Origin: Paracraurococcus sp042666655
GTDB lineage: Bacteria > Pseudomonadota > Alphaproteobacteria > Acetobacterales > Acetobacteraceae
Assembly (NCBI RefSeq): GCF_042666655.1
Contig: NZ_JBHTDE010000002.1
Coordinates: forward strand, 62,001 to 126,000
Direction: 5' to 3'
DNA: 64,000 nt
Shown here: positions 35,038 through 45,280 of the stretch, in pieces
Numbering within the stretch: position 1 is the stretch's first letter
Layout: every line of letters starts with the position of its first letter
Notes under the pieces: model-generated
Told to the model about the DNA's origin: nothing
Seen by the model: only the letters and a program-made list of their open reading frames with translations
Database searches by the model: none
Translations under genes and position numbers: made by a program

Positions 35038-35850
35038 GTGCCGCGCGACCAGGACACGCCGCTGGCCGAGGATACGCGCGGCGGCGTCAATTCGGTGGAG
35101 GTGGCCGGCCTGCTGCTGCGGCTGCTGGCCGAGGCCGGCGGGCCGATGCGCCTGGCCGACCTGTCGCGCGCGGCGGCCATGCCCTCGGCCAAGGCGCATC
35201 GCTACTTGGTCAGCCTGGGCCGGGCCGGGCTGGTCGAGCAGGACCCGGCCACCGCACGCTATGAGCTTGGCCCGTTGATGCTGCGCGCCGGTCTCGCCGC
35301 GCTCGGCCGGTCCGACCTGCTGAAACGGGCGGAGCGCGTCCTGGAGGCGATCGTCGCCCGCACCGGGGAGACCGCCGCTGCCGTCGTCTGGGGCACTCAT
35401 GGCCCGACCCATGTGCGGCTGGTGGCGGCGCGGCATGCGCTGGCGGCCAGCGTCCCGCCCGGCCATGTCTGCCCGCTGACCTATTCGGCCTCCGGCCTGG
35501 TGTTCTGCGCCTTCGGCGAGCCGGATCGGGTCGCGCCCTTCGCCGGGCGCGAGATGGTGCAGAGCCGTGCCACCGCCCGCCCAGGCGCGCCGGAGGACGC
35601 CGCGGCGCTGGAGCGGGTCGTCGCGGCGGTGCGCCGGCAGGGCTTCGCCACCACCGCGAACGAGGGCGATACCGGCCTTGCCGCCGTCTCCGTGCCGGTC
35701 TTCGACACCGCGGGCGGCCGCATCCAGCTGGCGCTGACGGTGTTCAGCCGGGTCGGGCGGCTGAATGTCGCGCCGGACGGGCCGGTGGCGGCGCTGATGA
35801 TGGCGGCGGCTGCGGATCTGGCCGCGGAACTGCATGGCGGGCCGCGCTGA
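35038..35850 (+). CDS. IclR-family transcriptional regulator, GTG start
   Basis: This 270-residue regulator has an N-terminal winged helix-turn-helix (about 18-75: SVEVAGLLLRLLAEAGGPMR, LSRAAAMPSAKAHRYLVSLG) and a C-terminal IclR ligand domain (about 85-260; GFATTANEGDTGLAAVSVPV is the conserved effector-site segment). The GTG at 35038 is the only start that gives a normal N-terminus. It is divergent from the MBL-hmgA-CoxG-TPP operon, which it probably controls in response to an aromatic or related metabolite. Confidence 0.92.
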   Translation: MPRDQDTPLAEDTRGGVNSVEVAGLLLRLLAEAGGPMRLADLSRAAAMPSAKAHRYLVSLGRAGLVEQDPATARYELGPLMLRAGLAALGRSDLLKRAERVLEAIVARTGETAAAVVWGTHGPTHVRLVAARHALAASVPPGHVCPLTYSASGLVFCAFGEPDRVAPFAGREMVQSRATARPGAPEDAAALERVVAAVRRQGFATTANEGDTGLAAVSVPVFDTAGGRIQLALTVFSRVGRLNVAPDGPVAALMMAAAADLAAELHGGPR

Positions 35851-35940
35851 GGTCAGGCCGGAAACCGCGTCGCGGCTGTCCCATGCCGCCGCGCCCCGTG
35901 CCATAAGGCCGTTGAAACCGCACCCAGCCCCCGAGTACCC

Positions 35941-37563
<1,623 letters not shown>

Positions 37564-37582
37564 CCGGTGCCGCGCCGCGCCG

Positions 37583-38557
37583 TCACCCGGCCTCGAAGGT
37601 GATGCCGAGGCTGCGGATCAGGTCGCGCTCGACCGGCACGCGCTTTGCTACCCAGGCGCGATACGCCTCACCGGACATGTAGAGGGTCGGCATGTCGTAG
37701 CGCGCCAGCGCCGCCTGATGCGCCGGGTCGAACAACGCGCGGCGGAAGGCGTCGTGCAGCACCTCAACCACAGCCGGGTCCATGCCTTTGGGGCCGGCCA
37801 GCGCATAGGGCGCGATGCCGCCGATATCGTGGCCGTACTCGCTGATCGCCGGCGCCTCGGGGAAGCGCTTCGGCCGCTCGTTGCCCCAGATCGCCAGAAT
37901 GCGCATCCGCCCGGCATCGACATGCGGCGCCCAGCCGCTGGAATCGGCGATGGCGTCGACCTGGCCCGAGAGCAGCGCCGTCGTCGTCTCCGCCACGCCG
38001 CGATAGGGCACGTGCAGCATCTCGACCCGTTCGGCCGCCAGGAGCTGTGCCATGACCAGGTGCGACAGCCCGCCGACGCCAGAGCTGCCGAAGGAAAGCT
38101 TCCCCGGGTTCGCCCGCGCCTCCGCCATCAGCGCGGGCCAGTCCCGCCAGCGTGCCTCGCTCCGCACCACGAGGCCCGAGAGGTAGCCGGTCAGCGCCAA
38201 TAGGTAGGTGAAGTCGTTCACCGAATCCCAGGTGGCGGAGCGGGTCATGAAAGGGTGCGACAGCACCCCCGTATGGATCTGCCCGATCGTATAGCCATCC
38301 GGCTTGGCCTGGCCGTGCAGCACCTGCGCAGCGAAGGTGCCACGCGCACCGGGCCGGTTCTCCACCAGGACCGGCTGGCCCAGGTTGCGCCCTGCAATTT
38401 CCGCCAGGACGCGCATCTGGCCGTCGGTGGATCCGCCCGCCGCCCAGGGTACGATCAAGCGGATGGGCCGGTCGGGGAAGCCTGCCGCGTGGCCGAGCGA
38501 TGGCGCAGCAAGCAGCGCGGCAGCGATTGGCGCCAGCCGGCGACGGGTGGGATGCAT
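37583..38557 (-). CDS. Bug-family substrate-binding protein
   Basis: This 324-residue periplasmic protein has a signal peptide (MHPTRRRLAPIAAALLAAPS, then GHA). Family segments include FPDRPIRLIVPWAAGGSTD, VLVENRPGARGTFAA, LSFGSSGVGGLSHL and EMLHVPYRGVAETTTALLSG. AGGAGG lies nine bases before ATG 38557. It is divergent from the next Bug gene across a 237-base gap. No transport membrane components are adjacent, so the ligand is unknown; carboxylates are typical. Confidence 0.92.
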   Translation of the reverse strand: MHPTRRRLAPIAAALLAAPSLGHAAGFPDRPIRLIVPWAAGGSTDGQMRVLAEIAGRNLGQPVLVENRPGARGTFAAQVLHGQAKPDGYTIGQIHTGVLSHPFMTRSATWDSVNDFTYLLALTGYLSGLVVRSEARWRDWPALMAEARANPGKLSFGSSGVGGLSHLVMAQLLAAERVEMLHVPYRGVAETTTALLSGQVDAIADSSGWAPHVDAGRMRILAIWGNERPKRFPEAPAISEYGHDIGGIAPYALAGPKGMDPAVVEVLHDAFRRALFDPAHQAALARYDMPTLYMSGEAYRAWVAKRVPVERDLIRSLGITFEAG

Positions 38558-38794
38558 GGCGGGTCCTCCTGCGGCCGCTCTGTCGGCGGCCATCGGGATG
38601 GCAGGCTAGGGCGGATCGGCGCCGCGGCTCAACGCCGGTGATTCCGGCCTTCGCAGCCGCCCGCGACGCCCCTAGGCTCCGGACAAGCGATAAGAGCCCG
38701 GCACCCCCTTGCCGAGCCGTTGGAGGAGACCGGTCCGGATGGCGACAATCCCCTGCAGCGTGGTGTCATGTGCGCGTGCCTCGGTGCCGCCCCG

Positions 38795-39787
38795 ATGAGC
38801 CGCGGCGACATCCCCCGCCGTGCGCTGCTCGGCGGTGCCGGCGCCCTGGTCGCACCATGCAATGCCCGGGCGCAGGGCAAGGGTCCGGACGGCTGGCCGA
38901 ACGGCCGCAGCGTCAGCCTGGTGATCCCCTTCACCCCGGGCGGCGGCACCGATGTCGTCGCCCGCATCCTGCAGGAAGGCTTCGGCGAAAGCTTCGGCGG
39001 TAATTTCGTCATGGAGCACAAGCCAGGCGCGACCGCGACCGTCGGCGCCCGCCACGTCGCGCGGGCACGGCCGGATGGCGGCACCCTGCTGGTCGGCAGC
39101 AACTCCGCCTTGTCCCAGGCGCCCTTCGCCTACCGCAACCTGGGCTACGATCCGCTGGCGGATTTCACCCATGTCAGCCTGCTCTATGCCTCGGCATACC
39201 TGCTGGTGGCGCATCCGCGCTGGGGCAGCTTCGCGCAGGTGATCGAGGCGGCGAAGCGCGAGCCGAATAAGCTTTCCTATGGCACATGGGGGGTCGGGTC
39301 GACCGCGCATATGCTGATGCTCGACCTGTGCGAGCGGACCGGGGTCGAGCTGCTGCACGTGCCCTTCGGCGGTCCGGCACCGGCGCTGACCGAGATCCTG
39401 GCCGGCCGTGTCGACATGATGTTCACCACCTTTGCCCCGGCGCGTGGCCATGTGCTGGACGGACGGCTTGCCGCGCTCGGCGCGCCGCATGAGCAGCGCC
39501 TGGCCGCGGTGCCGAAGGTGCCGACGATGGGCGAGCTCGGGCTGCCGGAGTTCCTGGTCAGCGCTTGGTGGTGCCTGGCCGGGCCTGCCGGTCTCCCGCC
39601 GCCGCTCGCCGCCGCGTTGGAACAGGCGGTGCGTGACGCCATCGCCCGCCCGCAGGCGCAGCGCCTGGCCGAGAATTTCGGCCTGCTGCCGCTGCCGCTC
39701 GGCCCGCAGGCGATGCGTGCCCGAATCACCCGCGACCTCGCGTTGAACGAGGTGCTGATGCGCAAGGCGGGGATAACCCCTGAATAA
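38795..39787 (+). CDS. Bug-family substrate-binding protein
   Basis: This protein of about 330 residues has family segments VSLVIPFTPGGGTDVVARIL, FVMEHKPGATATVGARHVAR, LSYGTWGVGSTAHML and LLHVPFGGPAPALTEILAG. The start at 38795 gives a twin-arginine-like signal (MSRGDIPRRALLGGAGALVA); in-frame ATGs at 38720 and 38768 are alternatives. The only good ribosome-binding site (GGAGGAG, 38721-38727) precedes an out-of-frame 19-codon reading frame that ends on this ATG. It is the last intact gene before a run of decayed genes. Confidence 0.88.
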   Translation: MSRGDIPRRALLGGAGALVAPCNARAQGKGPDGWPNGRSVSLVIPFTPGGGTDVVARILQEGFGESFGGNFVMEHKPGATATVGARHVARARPDGGTLLVGSNSALSQAPFAYRNLGYDPLADFTHVSLLYASAYLLVAHPRWGSFAQVIEAAKREPNKLSYGTWGVGSTAHMLMLDLCERTGVELLHVPFGGPAPALTEILAGRVDMMFTTFAPARGHVLDGRLAALGAPHEQRLAAVPKVPTMGELGLPEFLVSAWWCLAGPAGLPPPLAAALEQAVRDAIARPQAQRLAENFGLLPLPLGPQAMRARITRDLALNEVLMRKAGITPE

Positions 39788-39804
39788 GCTGCGCCGCATG
39801 ACCC

Positions 39805-40325
39805 GTCACCGCGGTGCGCGCCGGCAACGCCAACCACGCGCGCGTGCTGCGCATTGAGGTCCCAATGGGGCATGTCCGGCCCATGACGTGTGGCGACCAT
39901 GCCGTACCCGGCGTGCCGGGACCGATGCCTGCATCCTGATCGACTTCGTCGACACTGCCGGCGGCGCCACCGGCCGGTGGATCGGCTGGACTGCTGGCGC
40001 TGCCGGAACGCATCCGCGGCCTGGCGACGCAGCACGTAGGCAGGATCCCGGACGTCGGGCAGTCGCGCGAGGCGACGCTGGCGACCCCGCGGCGCGGCAT
40101 GGTCGGCTCGCCCGCTGCGTATGCAACATGCAGGCCCGCGGCGTGGGTCTGGCGGGCACGCTGGTGCATGAGGTGACGCTGCCGCGCAACCGGTCGGCGA
40201 TCCGCATCGGCCACCCGGCTGGGGGGATCGACACCAAGATGGCGTCCGATGGCGATGTGACGCGCGCGACGTTGGACCGCACCGCGCGCCGCGCCCTAAA
40301 GGGCAGGGTTGTCGTGGCCGTCTGA
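39805..40325 (+). pseudogene. PrpF/DUF453-like isomerase remnant, frameshifted
   Basis: Two frames together resemble the middle and end of PrpF-type 2-methylaconitate/4-oxalomesaconate isomerases. Frame one (39805-39920) reads IEVPMGHVRPM, then GDHAVPGVPG, and runs into TGA at 39937. The next frame continues in register with GTDACILIDFVDTAGGATG and later VHEVTLP, RIGHPAGGI and LDRTARRALKG, the family C-terminus. About 100 N-terminal residues and part of the centre are missing. The order matches the family, so this is a true gene fragment rather than chance. It probably once served with the Bug-type and dioxygenase genes around it. Confidence 0.7.
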
Positions 40326-40338
40326 GAAGGAACGAGCG

Positions 40339-40650
40339 ATGCCGCTGTCATCGCCCCTGCCGGCTTGGCTCGACGCGGATGCATCGCCTGCCGCCTGGCC
40401 GGTCGTGCCATTTCCGGCTGGCATCGCCACCGATGTCTTGGCGCGCAATTTGCGGCGTGCCCTGGCCCAGGCGCTTGGCCTGCCGTTGGTCATCGACCTG
40501 CGCAACGCCGTCCCGCTGCCGCTCGGCACTGCGGGGTTTGGCCGCCGCATAGCGGCGAGGCGTCACGTGCCGCCGGCCGGCCCCACCGCGTCCCTGTCGC
40601 AACAGCCGGCAGTTCCGGGACCGGGTGCGGCCTGCAGAGGGCCGGCTGCG
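40339..40650 (+). pseudogene. Bug-family binding protein remnant
   Basis: About 65 codons from ATG 40339 read AAWPVVPFPAGIATDVLARN, LRRALAQALGLPLVIDLRN and PLGTAGFGRR, which is the N-terminal third of a Bug-family protein with small internal deletions (the segment between the WP and VVPFP is missing). No signal peptide and no downstream two thirds of the family are found; the frame then drifts into unrelated codons. It abuts the dioxygenase remnant. Intact relatives occur at 29340, 37583 and 38795. Confidence 0.65.
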
Positions 40651-41606
40651 ATGAGCAAGACCAAGCCGATCCGCCCGATCGCCGCGGGCAGCAGGGCCGC
40701 CGGCCGGGCCTGGAGTTTCGCGCTGGACGCCGCGGCGGCCGGCCATCTGGTGCGCTCCGTTCGGCAGGCGCATCGGCTTGGCCAACCTTTATTGTTCTCC
40801 CGGCCGGATCATCGCGACCTGGATGCCGCGCTGCCCGTCCTGCGCACGGCCTTCACCGAGCCTCGTGACGGCCGCGGCATTGCCCTGGTCCGGACCTGCC
40901 GCGCGATGCCCCGTCGGAGGCGGAGTTGGAGGTGCTGACCTGGGCGATGGGGCTGCATTCCGGCGTGCGACGGCCACAAGGGCAAGGCGACGCACGATCT
41001 CTCCGCCGTGCGCGATACCGGCACGCTCCATCGCAGCGGCACGGGGCGCGGCTATTCATCGCAGGCCGAGTTGGACCTCCATACCGACGGCACCGATATC
41101 GTCGCGCCGACCTGCTTCACCATGCCAAAGCGGGCGGGATGAGCATGGTCCGCAGTTCTCTCGCTGCCCACACCATCATGGTTGCCAAGCGGCCCGCCTT
41201 GGCGACGCTGCTGCATGGCAACGTCCATTGCAGCCGGCAGGCGGAGCAAGCGCCTGATGAGGCGGCCTTCTACCCGCACCCCATCCTTGCGGCACTGGGT
41301 GGCCGGTTGCACAGCCGGTGGCATCGGAAGCGTATCGCCTCAGCGCAGAAGCCGCCCGGTGTGCCCCCGCTCTCTGCCGCCCAGAACGAGGCGATCGACC
41401 TGCTGGACGCGATCCCGGGGCCGCCCTCCGTGATGCACGCGATGCATCTGGCATTGGGCGCTATGCAACTGCTGAACGTCCATGTCCCCCTGCATTTGCA
41501 GACCGAATTCGAGGGCTTCGACGATCTGGCGGCCAAGCGTCTGCTGTTCCGCCCTTGGCAGACGCGCGCGCCCCGCAAGTTGCTGGTACCCGGTCCGCGC
41601 GGCTAG
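40651..41606 (+). pseudogene. TauD/TfdA-family dioxygenase remnant with several frameshifts
   Basis: A near full-length Fe(II)/2-oxoglutarate dioxygenase-like gene is spread over alternating frames. Segment 1 (40651-40900): FALDAAAAGHLVRSVRQAHR and FTEPRDGRGIALVR. Segment 2: SEAELEVLTWAMGLHSGV. Segment 3, shifted: KATHDLSAVRDTGTLHRSGT and AELDLHTDGTDIV, the HTDG being the iron-binding HxD. Segment 4, shifted back and running to TAG 41606: AGGMSMVRSSLAAH, FYPHPILAALGGRL and NVHVPLHLQTEFEGFDD. At least three frameshifts are needed, so it cannot be functional as written. It precedes an intact SDR by nine bases. Confidence 0.78.
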
Positions 41607-41615
41607 CCTGGGCCG

Positions 41616-42407
41616 ATGGTACCAATCACACAGGACGCCTTGCGGGGGCGGATGGCACTCGTCACCGGCTCGACCGGCGGCATCGGCCTCGCGGTCGCCA
41701 GTAGCCTTGCCGCCGCCGGCAGCGACGTGGTGCTGCATGGACTGGCCTCGCCCGAGGAGGGCGGCGCAGTGGCGGTGGACCTCGCCGAACGGTATGCGGT
41801 GCAGGTGTGCTACCGGCGCGCTGATTTGGCTCAGCCGGATGCCATCGCGGCGATGGTCGCGGAGGTCGGCATGCCCGATATCCTGGTGAACAACGCCGCC
41901 ACGCGGCATTTCGGCCCCATTGAGGCGATGCCGGCGGCCGACTGGGACAGCGACATGGCGGTCAACCTCTCGGCCGTCTTTCACCTCATCCGGCTCAGCC
42001 TGCCTGGGATGCGGGCGCGCGGCTGGGGCCGCATCCTCAACATGTCCTCGATCTACGGCCTTGTCGGGGCGACCGGGCGGGTCGGCTATGTCACCACCAA
42101 GACCGCGCTGATCGGCCTGACCCGCGCCACCGCATTGGAGACCGCGGCAAGCGGCATCACCTGCAACGCGCTCTGTCCCGGCACGACGATGACGCCGAAC
42201 ATCGCCGGGCGGATCGGTGCCGCCATGGCCGCAGCCGGCCTGGATGAGGCCGCGGCCATGGCGCAGTTCCTGGCCGGCAAGCAACCGACCGGCCGCTTCG
42301 TTGCCGCCGAAGCGATCGGCGCCATGGCCGCATTCCTCTGCAGCGAGGCCGGACGCGACATCACTGGCGCGGTGCTGCCGATGGATGGCGGCTGGTCGGC
42401 AATGTAA
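41616..42407 (+). CDS. Short-chain dehydrogenase/reductase (SDR)
   Basis: This 263-residue classical SDR binds NAD(P) through TGSTGGIG (about 18-25), has the structural NNAA motif (ILVNNAATRHFGP), the catalytic serine in LNMSSIYGLVG, and Tyr-x-x-x-Lys in GYVTTK. The C-terminal GRDITGAVLPMDGGWSA is standard. It resembles 3-hydroxybutyrate dehydrogenase-like SDRs, but substrate is not assignable. It is the only intact gene left in a cluster of decayed catabolic genes, so it may now lack its pathway. Confidence 0.92.
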   Translation: MVPITQDALRGRMALVTGSTGGIGLAVASSLAAAGSDVVLHGLASPEEGGAVAVDLAERYAVQVCYRRADLAQPDAIAAMVAEVGMPDILVNNAATRHFGPIEAMPAADWDSDMAVNLSAVFHLIRLSLPGMRARGWGRILNMSSIYGLVGATGRVGYVTTKTALIGLTRATALETAASGITCNALCPGTTMTPNIAGRIGAAMAAAGLDEAAAMAQFLAGKQPTGRFVAAEAIGAMAAFLCSEAGRDITGAVLPMDGGWSAM

Positions 42408-43083
42408 GGCAACTGGCTCGCCGGCGCCGCCCGCGCCGAGCAGGGCTGCTTGCTCAGCCATGCGGGCTTCGAGGCGAAGGCCGGCAGTGCAGGGCCGCGC
42501 ACCGTCCGCCCCGTGCGCCTGCGCATCACGGCGCCTTGGCCATCTGGTGCCACGCCGGCCGCCCATCAGGTGAAGTGCCGTGGACCTCGCCCATCGGTGG
42601 GGAGACCTGGCGGGACGGGGGCAGTGCAGGGATCCTTCACTTGAGCCTGGGGCACGAGCTTCCACAAGCTTGGCGCAAGGTGATCGCGGAAATCCCAACG
42701 TCATCATTATCAGCGAGGCACGATTGTGCCGCTCAATTCAGCGGTCGGACGGGCCTGCGGCTCGTAGATTCGATATCGGATCGAATTTGGATTGAACGAT
42801 ATCCGGAGTGTTGAAGCCAAGCGCAAGCGTTATCTGGGGTGATGGCGATGAGGGCGTCTGGCTTGGCGTTTCCGGTGGTGCCGATGGTCCGTGGCCCCAC
42901 CGAGCGCAACCTGGCCTTCGGCCTTTAACCACGCCACAACTCGATCGGGTTCATCTCCGGAGTAGCGTCCGCCGAGATGGTGGAAAATCCGGTCTTGTCC
43001 GAGGTGCAGGGCTTGGGTGGCCATCGGAGCTGGCGGCCAGGGTGGAGTTGCGAGGCTCCCACTCTTGATCGGCCGCGGACCCG
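42408..43083. other. 676-base stretch without an intact gene; possible transposase debris
   Basis: No reading frame here looks like a real gene. The part 42690-42830 is clearly less GC-rich than the rest of the window. On the minus strand, about 42925-42975 encodes SADATPEMNPIELWRG followed by a stop, which resembles the C-terminal PE-NPIE-W segment of IS630-type transposases; the matching downstream lysine-rich part is in another frame. I see nothing interpretable in 42408-42690. Confidence 0.4.
42768..42786. repeat. Inverted repeat in the AT-richer patch
   Basis: ATTCGAT (42768-42774) and ATCGAAT (42780-42786) form a perfect 7-bp inverted repeat around five bases. It lies in the non-coding stretch between the SDR and the IS256 remnant. 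It could be an orphan operator or part of a lost element's end. No gene start lies near enough to choose. Confidence 0.3.
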
Positions 43084-43917
43084 ATGACCGAGGGCAGGCT
43101 GCCACTGGCGGAACTCCTGGTGAAAGCTAGAGACAGTGACTTCCTCGGTAGTCTCGCCGAGACGATGTTGCAGATGCTGATGGAGGCCGATGTGGCGGGC
43201 CTGATCAAGGCCGGGCGGCATGAGCGAACTGGTGAGGGGCTGAACTACCGCAACGGCTTCCGTGACCGCACGCTGGATACCCGGCTGGGCCCGCTGCAAC
43301 TCCGGATCCCCAAGCTGCGGCAGGGCAGCTACTACCTGCCTTTTCAGAAGCCCCGGAAGACTTTTCAGAAGGCCCTGTAGCGGTAATCCAAAGAGGCATG
43401 AATCGGTGGGGTCTCGACCCGGTGGGGGATGACATGGTGCCGCTATGGGCCTGCCCGGCATCTCGAAGTCGACCGTCTCTCTGGCTCGAGGCCACTCATC
43501 TCCGGCAGCGCGAGGGCGGCAGGATCGTCTCCGTCGCCGCGATAAACGTGGTGGCTTGCGATGCCGAGGGATTCCGCGGGATCATCGGCCCGTCGGAGGC
43601 CAAGACCTTTTGGACGGGTTTCCTCAGGAGTCTGGTGAAGCGCGGCCCGAAAAGCGTGGAGCTGGTCATTTCCGATGCGCATGAGGGGCTGGGGGTGGCC
43701 ACCGCCCACATCCTCGGCGCGACTTGGCAGCGGTATCAGGGCCAATCGATAAGGATGCCTTGGCCCGTGTCGCCAAGGCGTGCGAGTCCCTGGCCTTGGC
43801 CGCGCTGCATCAGGCTTTCCTGTAGCCCGACCGGGACGCTGCCCGGCAGACCCGGCGGCATGCCGCCGACCAACTCCGCGAACGCCGGCGACGCCTCGAA
43901 CGACGACAGGCGTGAGT
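43084..43917 (+). mobile_element. Decayed IS256-family transposase
   Basis: Fragments of one mutator-type transposase occur in order. 43084-43380 is the N-terminus (MLQMLMEADVAGLIKAGRHE, GEGLNYRNGFRDRTLDTRLG, LQLRIPKLRQGSYYLPFQ) ending in TAG. Then MGLPGISKSTVSL (from 43445) in a second frame, then SLWLEATHLRQREGGRIVSV, IGPSEAKTFWTGFLRSLVKR and LVISDAHEGLG in a third, and finally ALARVAKACESL and QAFL-stop near 43760-43820. The first catalytic Asp is Glu (LEAT), the second is kept (SDAHEG), the last Glu region is lost. It ends four bases before the tRNA-Ser gene. Confidence 0.85.
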
Positions 43918-43920
43918 CCA

Positions 43921-44011
43921 TGGCGGACAGGGTGGGATTCGAACCCACGATACGCTTTTGACGTATACGCACTTTCCAGGCGCGCGCCTTCGACCGCTCG
44001 GCCACCTGTCC
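43921..44011 (-). tRNA. tRNA-Ser(GGA)
   Basis: On the minus strand a 91-base tRNA runs from GGACAGG at 44011 to CCTGTCC, discriminator G and an encoded CCA ending at 43921. The anticodon loop CTGGAAA gives anticodon GGA (serine codons UCC/UCU) on a five-pair stem. The long variable arm (about 18 bases, TATACG...CGTAT) marks class II. The T arm carries GGTTCGAATCC. It sits between an IS256 remnant and the TRAP binding-protein gene, a common position for island boundaries. Confidence 0.95.
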
Positions 44012-44169
44012 ATTGCCGTGGGAGCCTTGGGCTTGCTCCCGCAGGGCGGCGGACCATAGTGGGGCGACCCGAACAGGGCAACCCGCTTCGGCGCATTGTT
44101 TGGGTCTTTTCCATCACTCGCTTCCGTGGTTCCTGCCGCCTCCGCAGCACCGGGAAGGGACCCAGATTC

Positions 44170-45261
44170 ATGCAACGCCGTACCATCCTTCGCCGCAGCG
44201 CCATCGCCGCCGCGGCCACTGCCCCGCTTGCGGCGCCCGCGAGCGTGCACGCCCAGGCGCCAGCGATCCGCTGGCGCCTGACCAGCAGCTATCCGACCAG
44301 CCTCGATGCCATCAACGGCGCTGGCCAGGTCTTCGCCAGGACGGTCGCGGAACTGACCGAGGATCGCTTCCAGATCCGCGTCTTCGGCCCGGGGGAGGTG
44401 GTCCCCGCGCTGCAGGCGCTCGACGCCGTGCAGGCCGGCACGGTCGAGGCGGCGCACACCACCTCCTCCTTCTACATCGGCAAGAACCCGGCCTTCGCCT
44501 TCGCCACGGGCGTGCCCTTCGGGCTCAACACCAGGCAGCAGAATGCCTGGATGTATGAAGGCGGCGGGATCGACCTGCTGAACGAGCTGTTCCGCCAGTA
44601 CAATGCCTATGCGTTGCCGATGGGTACCACCGGCGCGCAGATGGGCGGCTGGTTCCGCAAGGAAATCAAGACCATCGAGGATCTCAAGGGCCTGAAGATG
44701 CGCATCGCCGGCCTGGGCGGCACCGTACTGTCCCGCGTCGGTGGCGTGCCGCAGCAACTCGCTGGCGGCGATCTCTATCCGGCACTGGAACGCGGCACGA
44801 TCGACGCCGTCGAATGGCTCGGCCCCTATGACGACGAGAAGCTCGGCTTCCACAAGGTGGCGCCCTACTACTACTACCCCGCCTGGTGGGAGGGCGCAGC
44901 GAACACCTCCCTGGTGGTGAACCTCGACCAGTGGAACGCCCTGCCGAAGAGCTACCAGGCCGCCATCCGCGTCGCCGCGGCCGAGGTGACGCATTGGATG
45001 GTCGCACGATACGACACCCGCAACCCGGACGCCTTGCGCCGCCTGCTGGCCAGCGGCACCCAGCTCCGCGGCTTCCCGCGCGAGGTGATGGACGCCTGCT
45101 ACCGAGAGGCCATGGCGCTGGAGCAGGAGCTGGCGGCGAAAAGCCCGGAGTACAAAAAAATCCACGAGAACTGGTCGAAGGCGCGCGACGACATGCGGGC
45201 TTGGTTCCGCGTCGCCGAGCTGTCCTTCGACAACTACCTGGCCCAGGCCTCGCGCCGCTGA
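44170..45261 (+). CDS. TRAP transporter substrate-binding protein (DctP family), orphan
   Basis: This 363-residue periplasmic receptor begins with a Tat-like signal (MQRRTILRRSAIAAAATAPL, then VHAQ). It has DctP/DctP-alpha-keto-acid-type features: FQIRVFGPGEVVPALQALDA, the carboxylate-binding arginine region LKGLKMRIAGLGGTVLSRVG and ERGTIDAVEWLGPYDD. Members with this sequence type often bind 2-oxo acids or other carboxylates. No DctQ or DctM gene is in the window on either side. It converges on the HlyD gene with a 19-base gap. Confidence 0.92.
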   Translation: MQRRTILRRSAIAAAATAPLAAPASVHAQAPAIRWRLTSSYPTSLDAINGAGQVFARTVAELTEDRFQIRVFGPGEVVPALQALDAVQAGTVEAAHTTSSFYIGKNPAFAFATGVPFGLNTRQQNAWMYEGGGIDLLNELFRQYNAYALPMGTTGAQMGGWFRKEIKTIEDLKGLKMRIAGLGGTVLSRVGGVPQQLAGGDLYPALERGTIDAVEWLGPYDDEKLGFHKVAPYYYYPAWWEGAANTSLVVNLDQWNALPKSYQAAIRVAAAEVTHWMVARYDTRNPDALRRLLASGTQLRGFPREVMDACYREAMALEQELAAKSPEYKKIHENWSKARDDMRAWFRVAELSFDNYLAQASRR

Positions 45262-45280
45262 GGTGCGCGGGCGGCGGGCT

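Noticed and set aside
40926..41606. A short intact dioxygenase gene
   Set aside because: The open frame looks long enough, but its middle (about residues 25-65) is in the wrong frame for the HTDG iron site, so it is part of the pseudogene.
42808..43068. Plus-strand reading frame in the gene-free stretch
   Set aside because: It has no family pattern and lies across the possible IS630-like piece on the other strand, so a real gene is unlikely.
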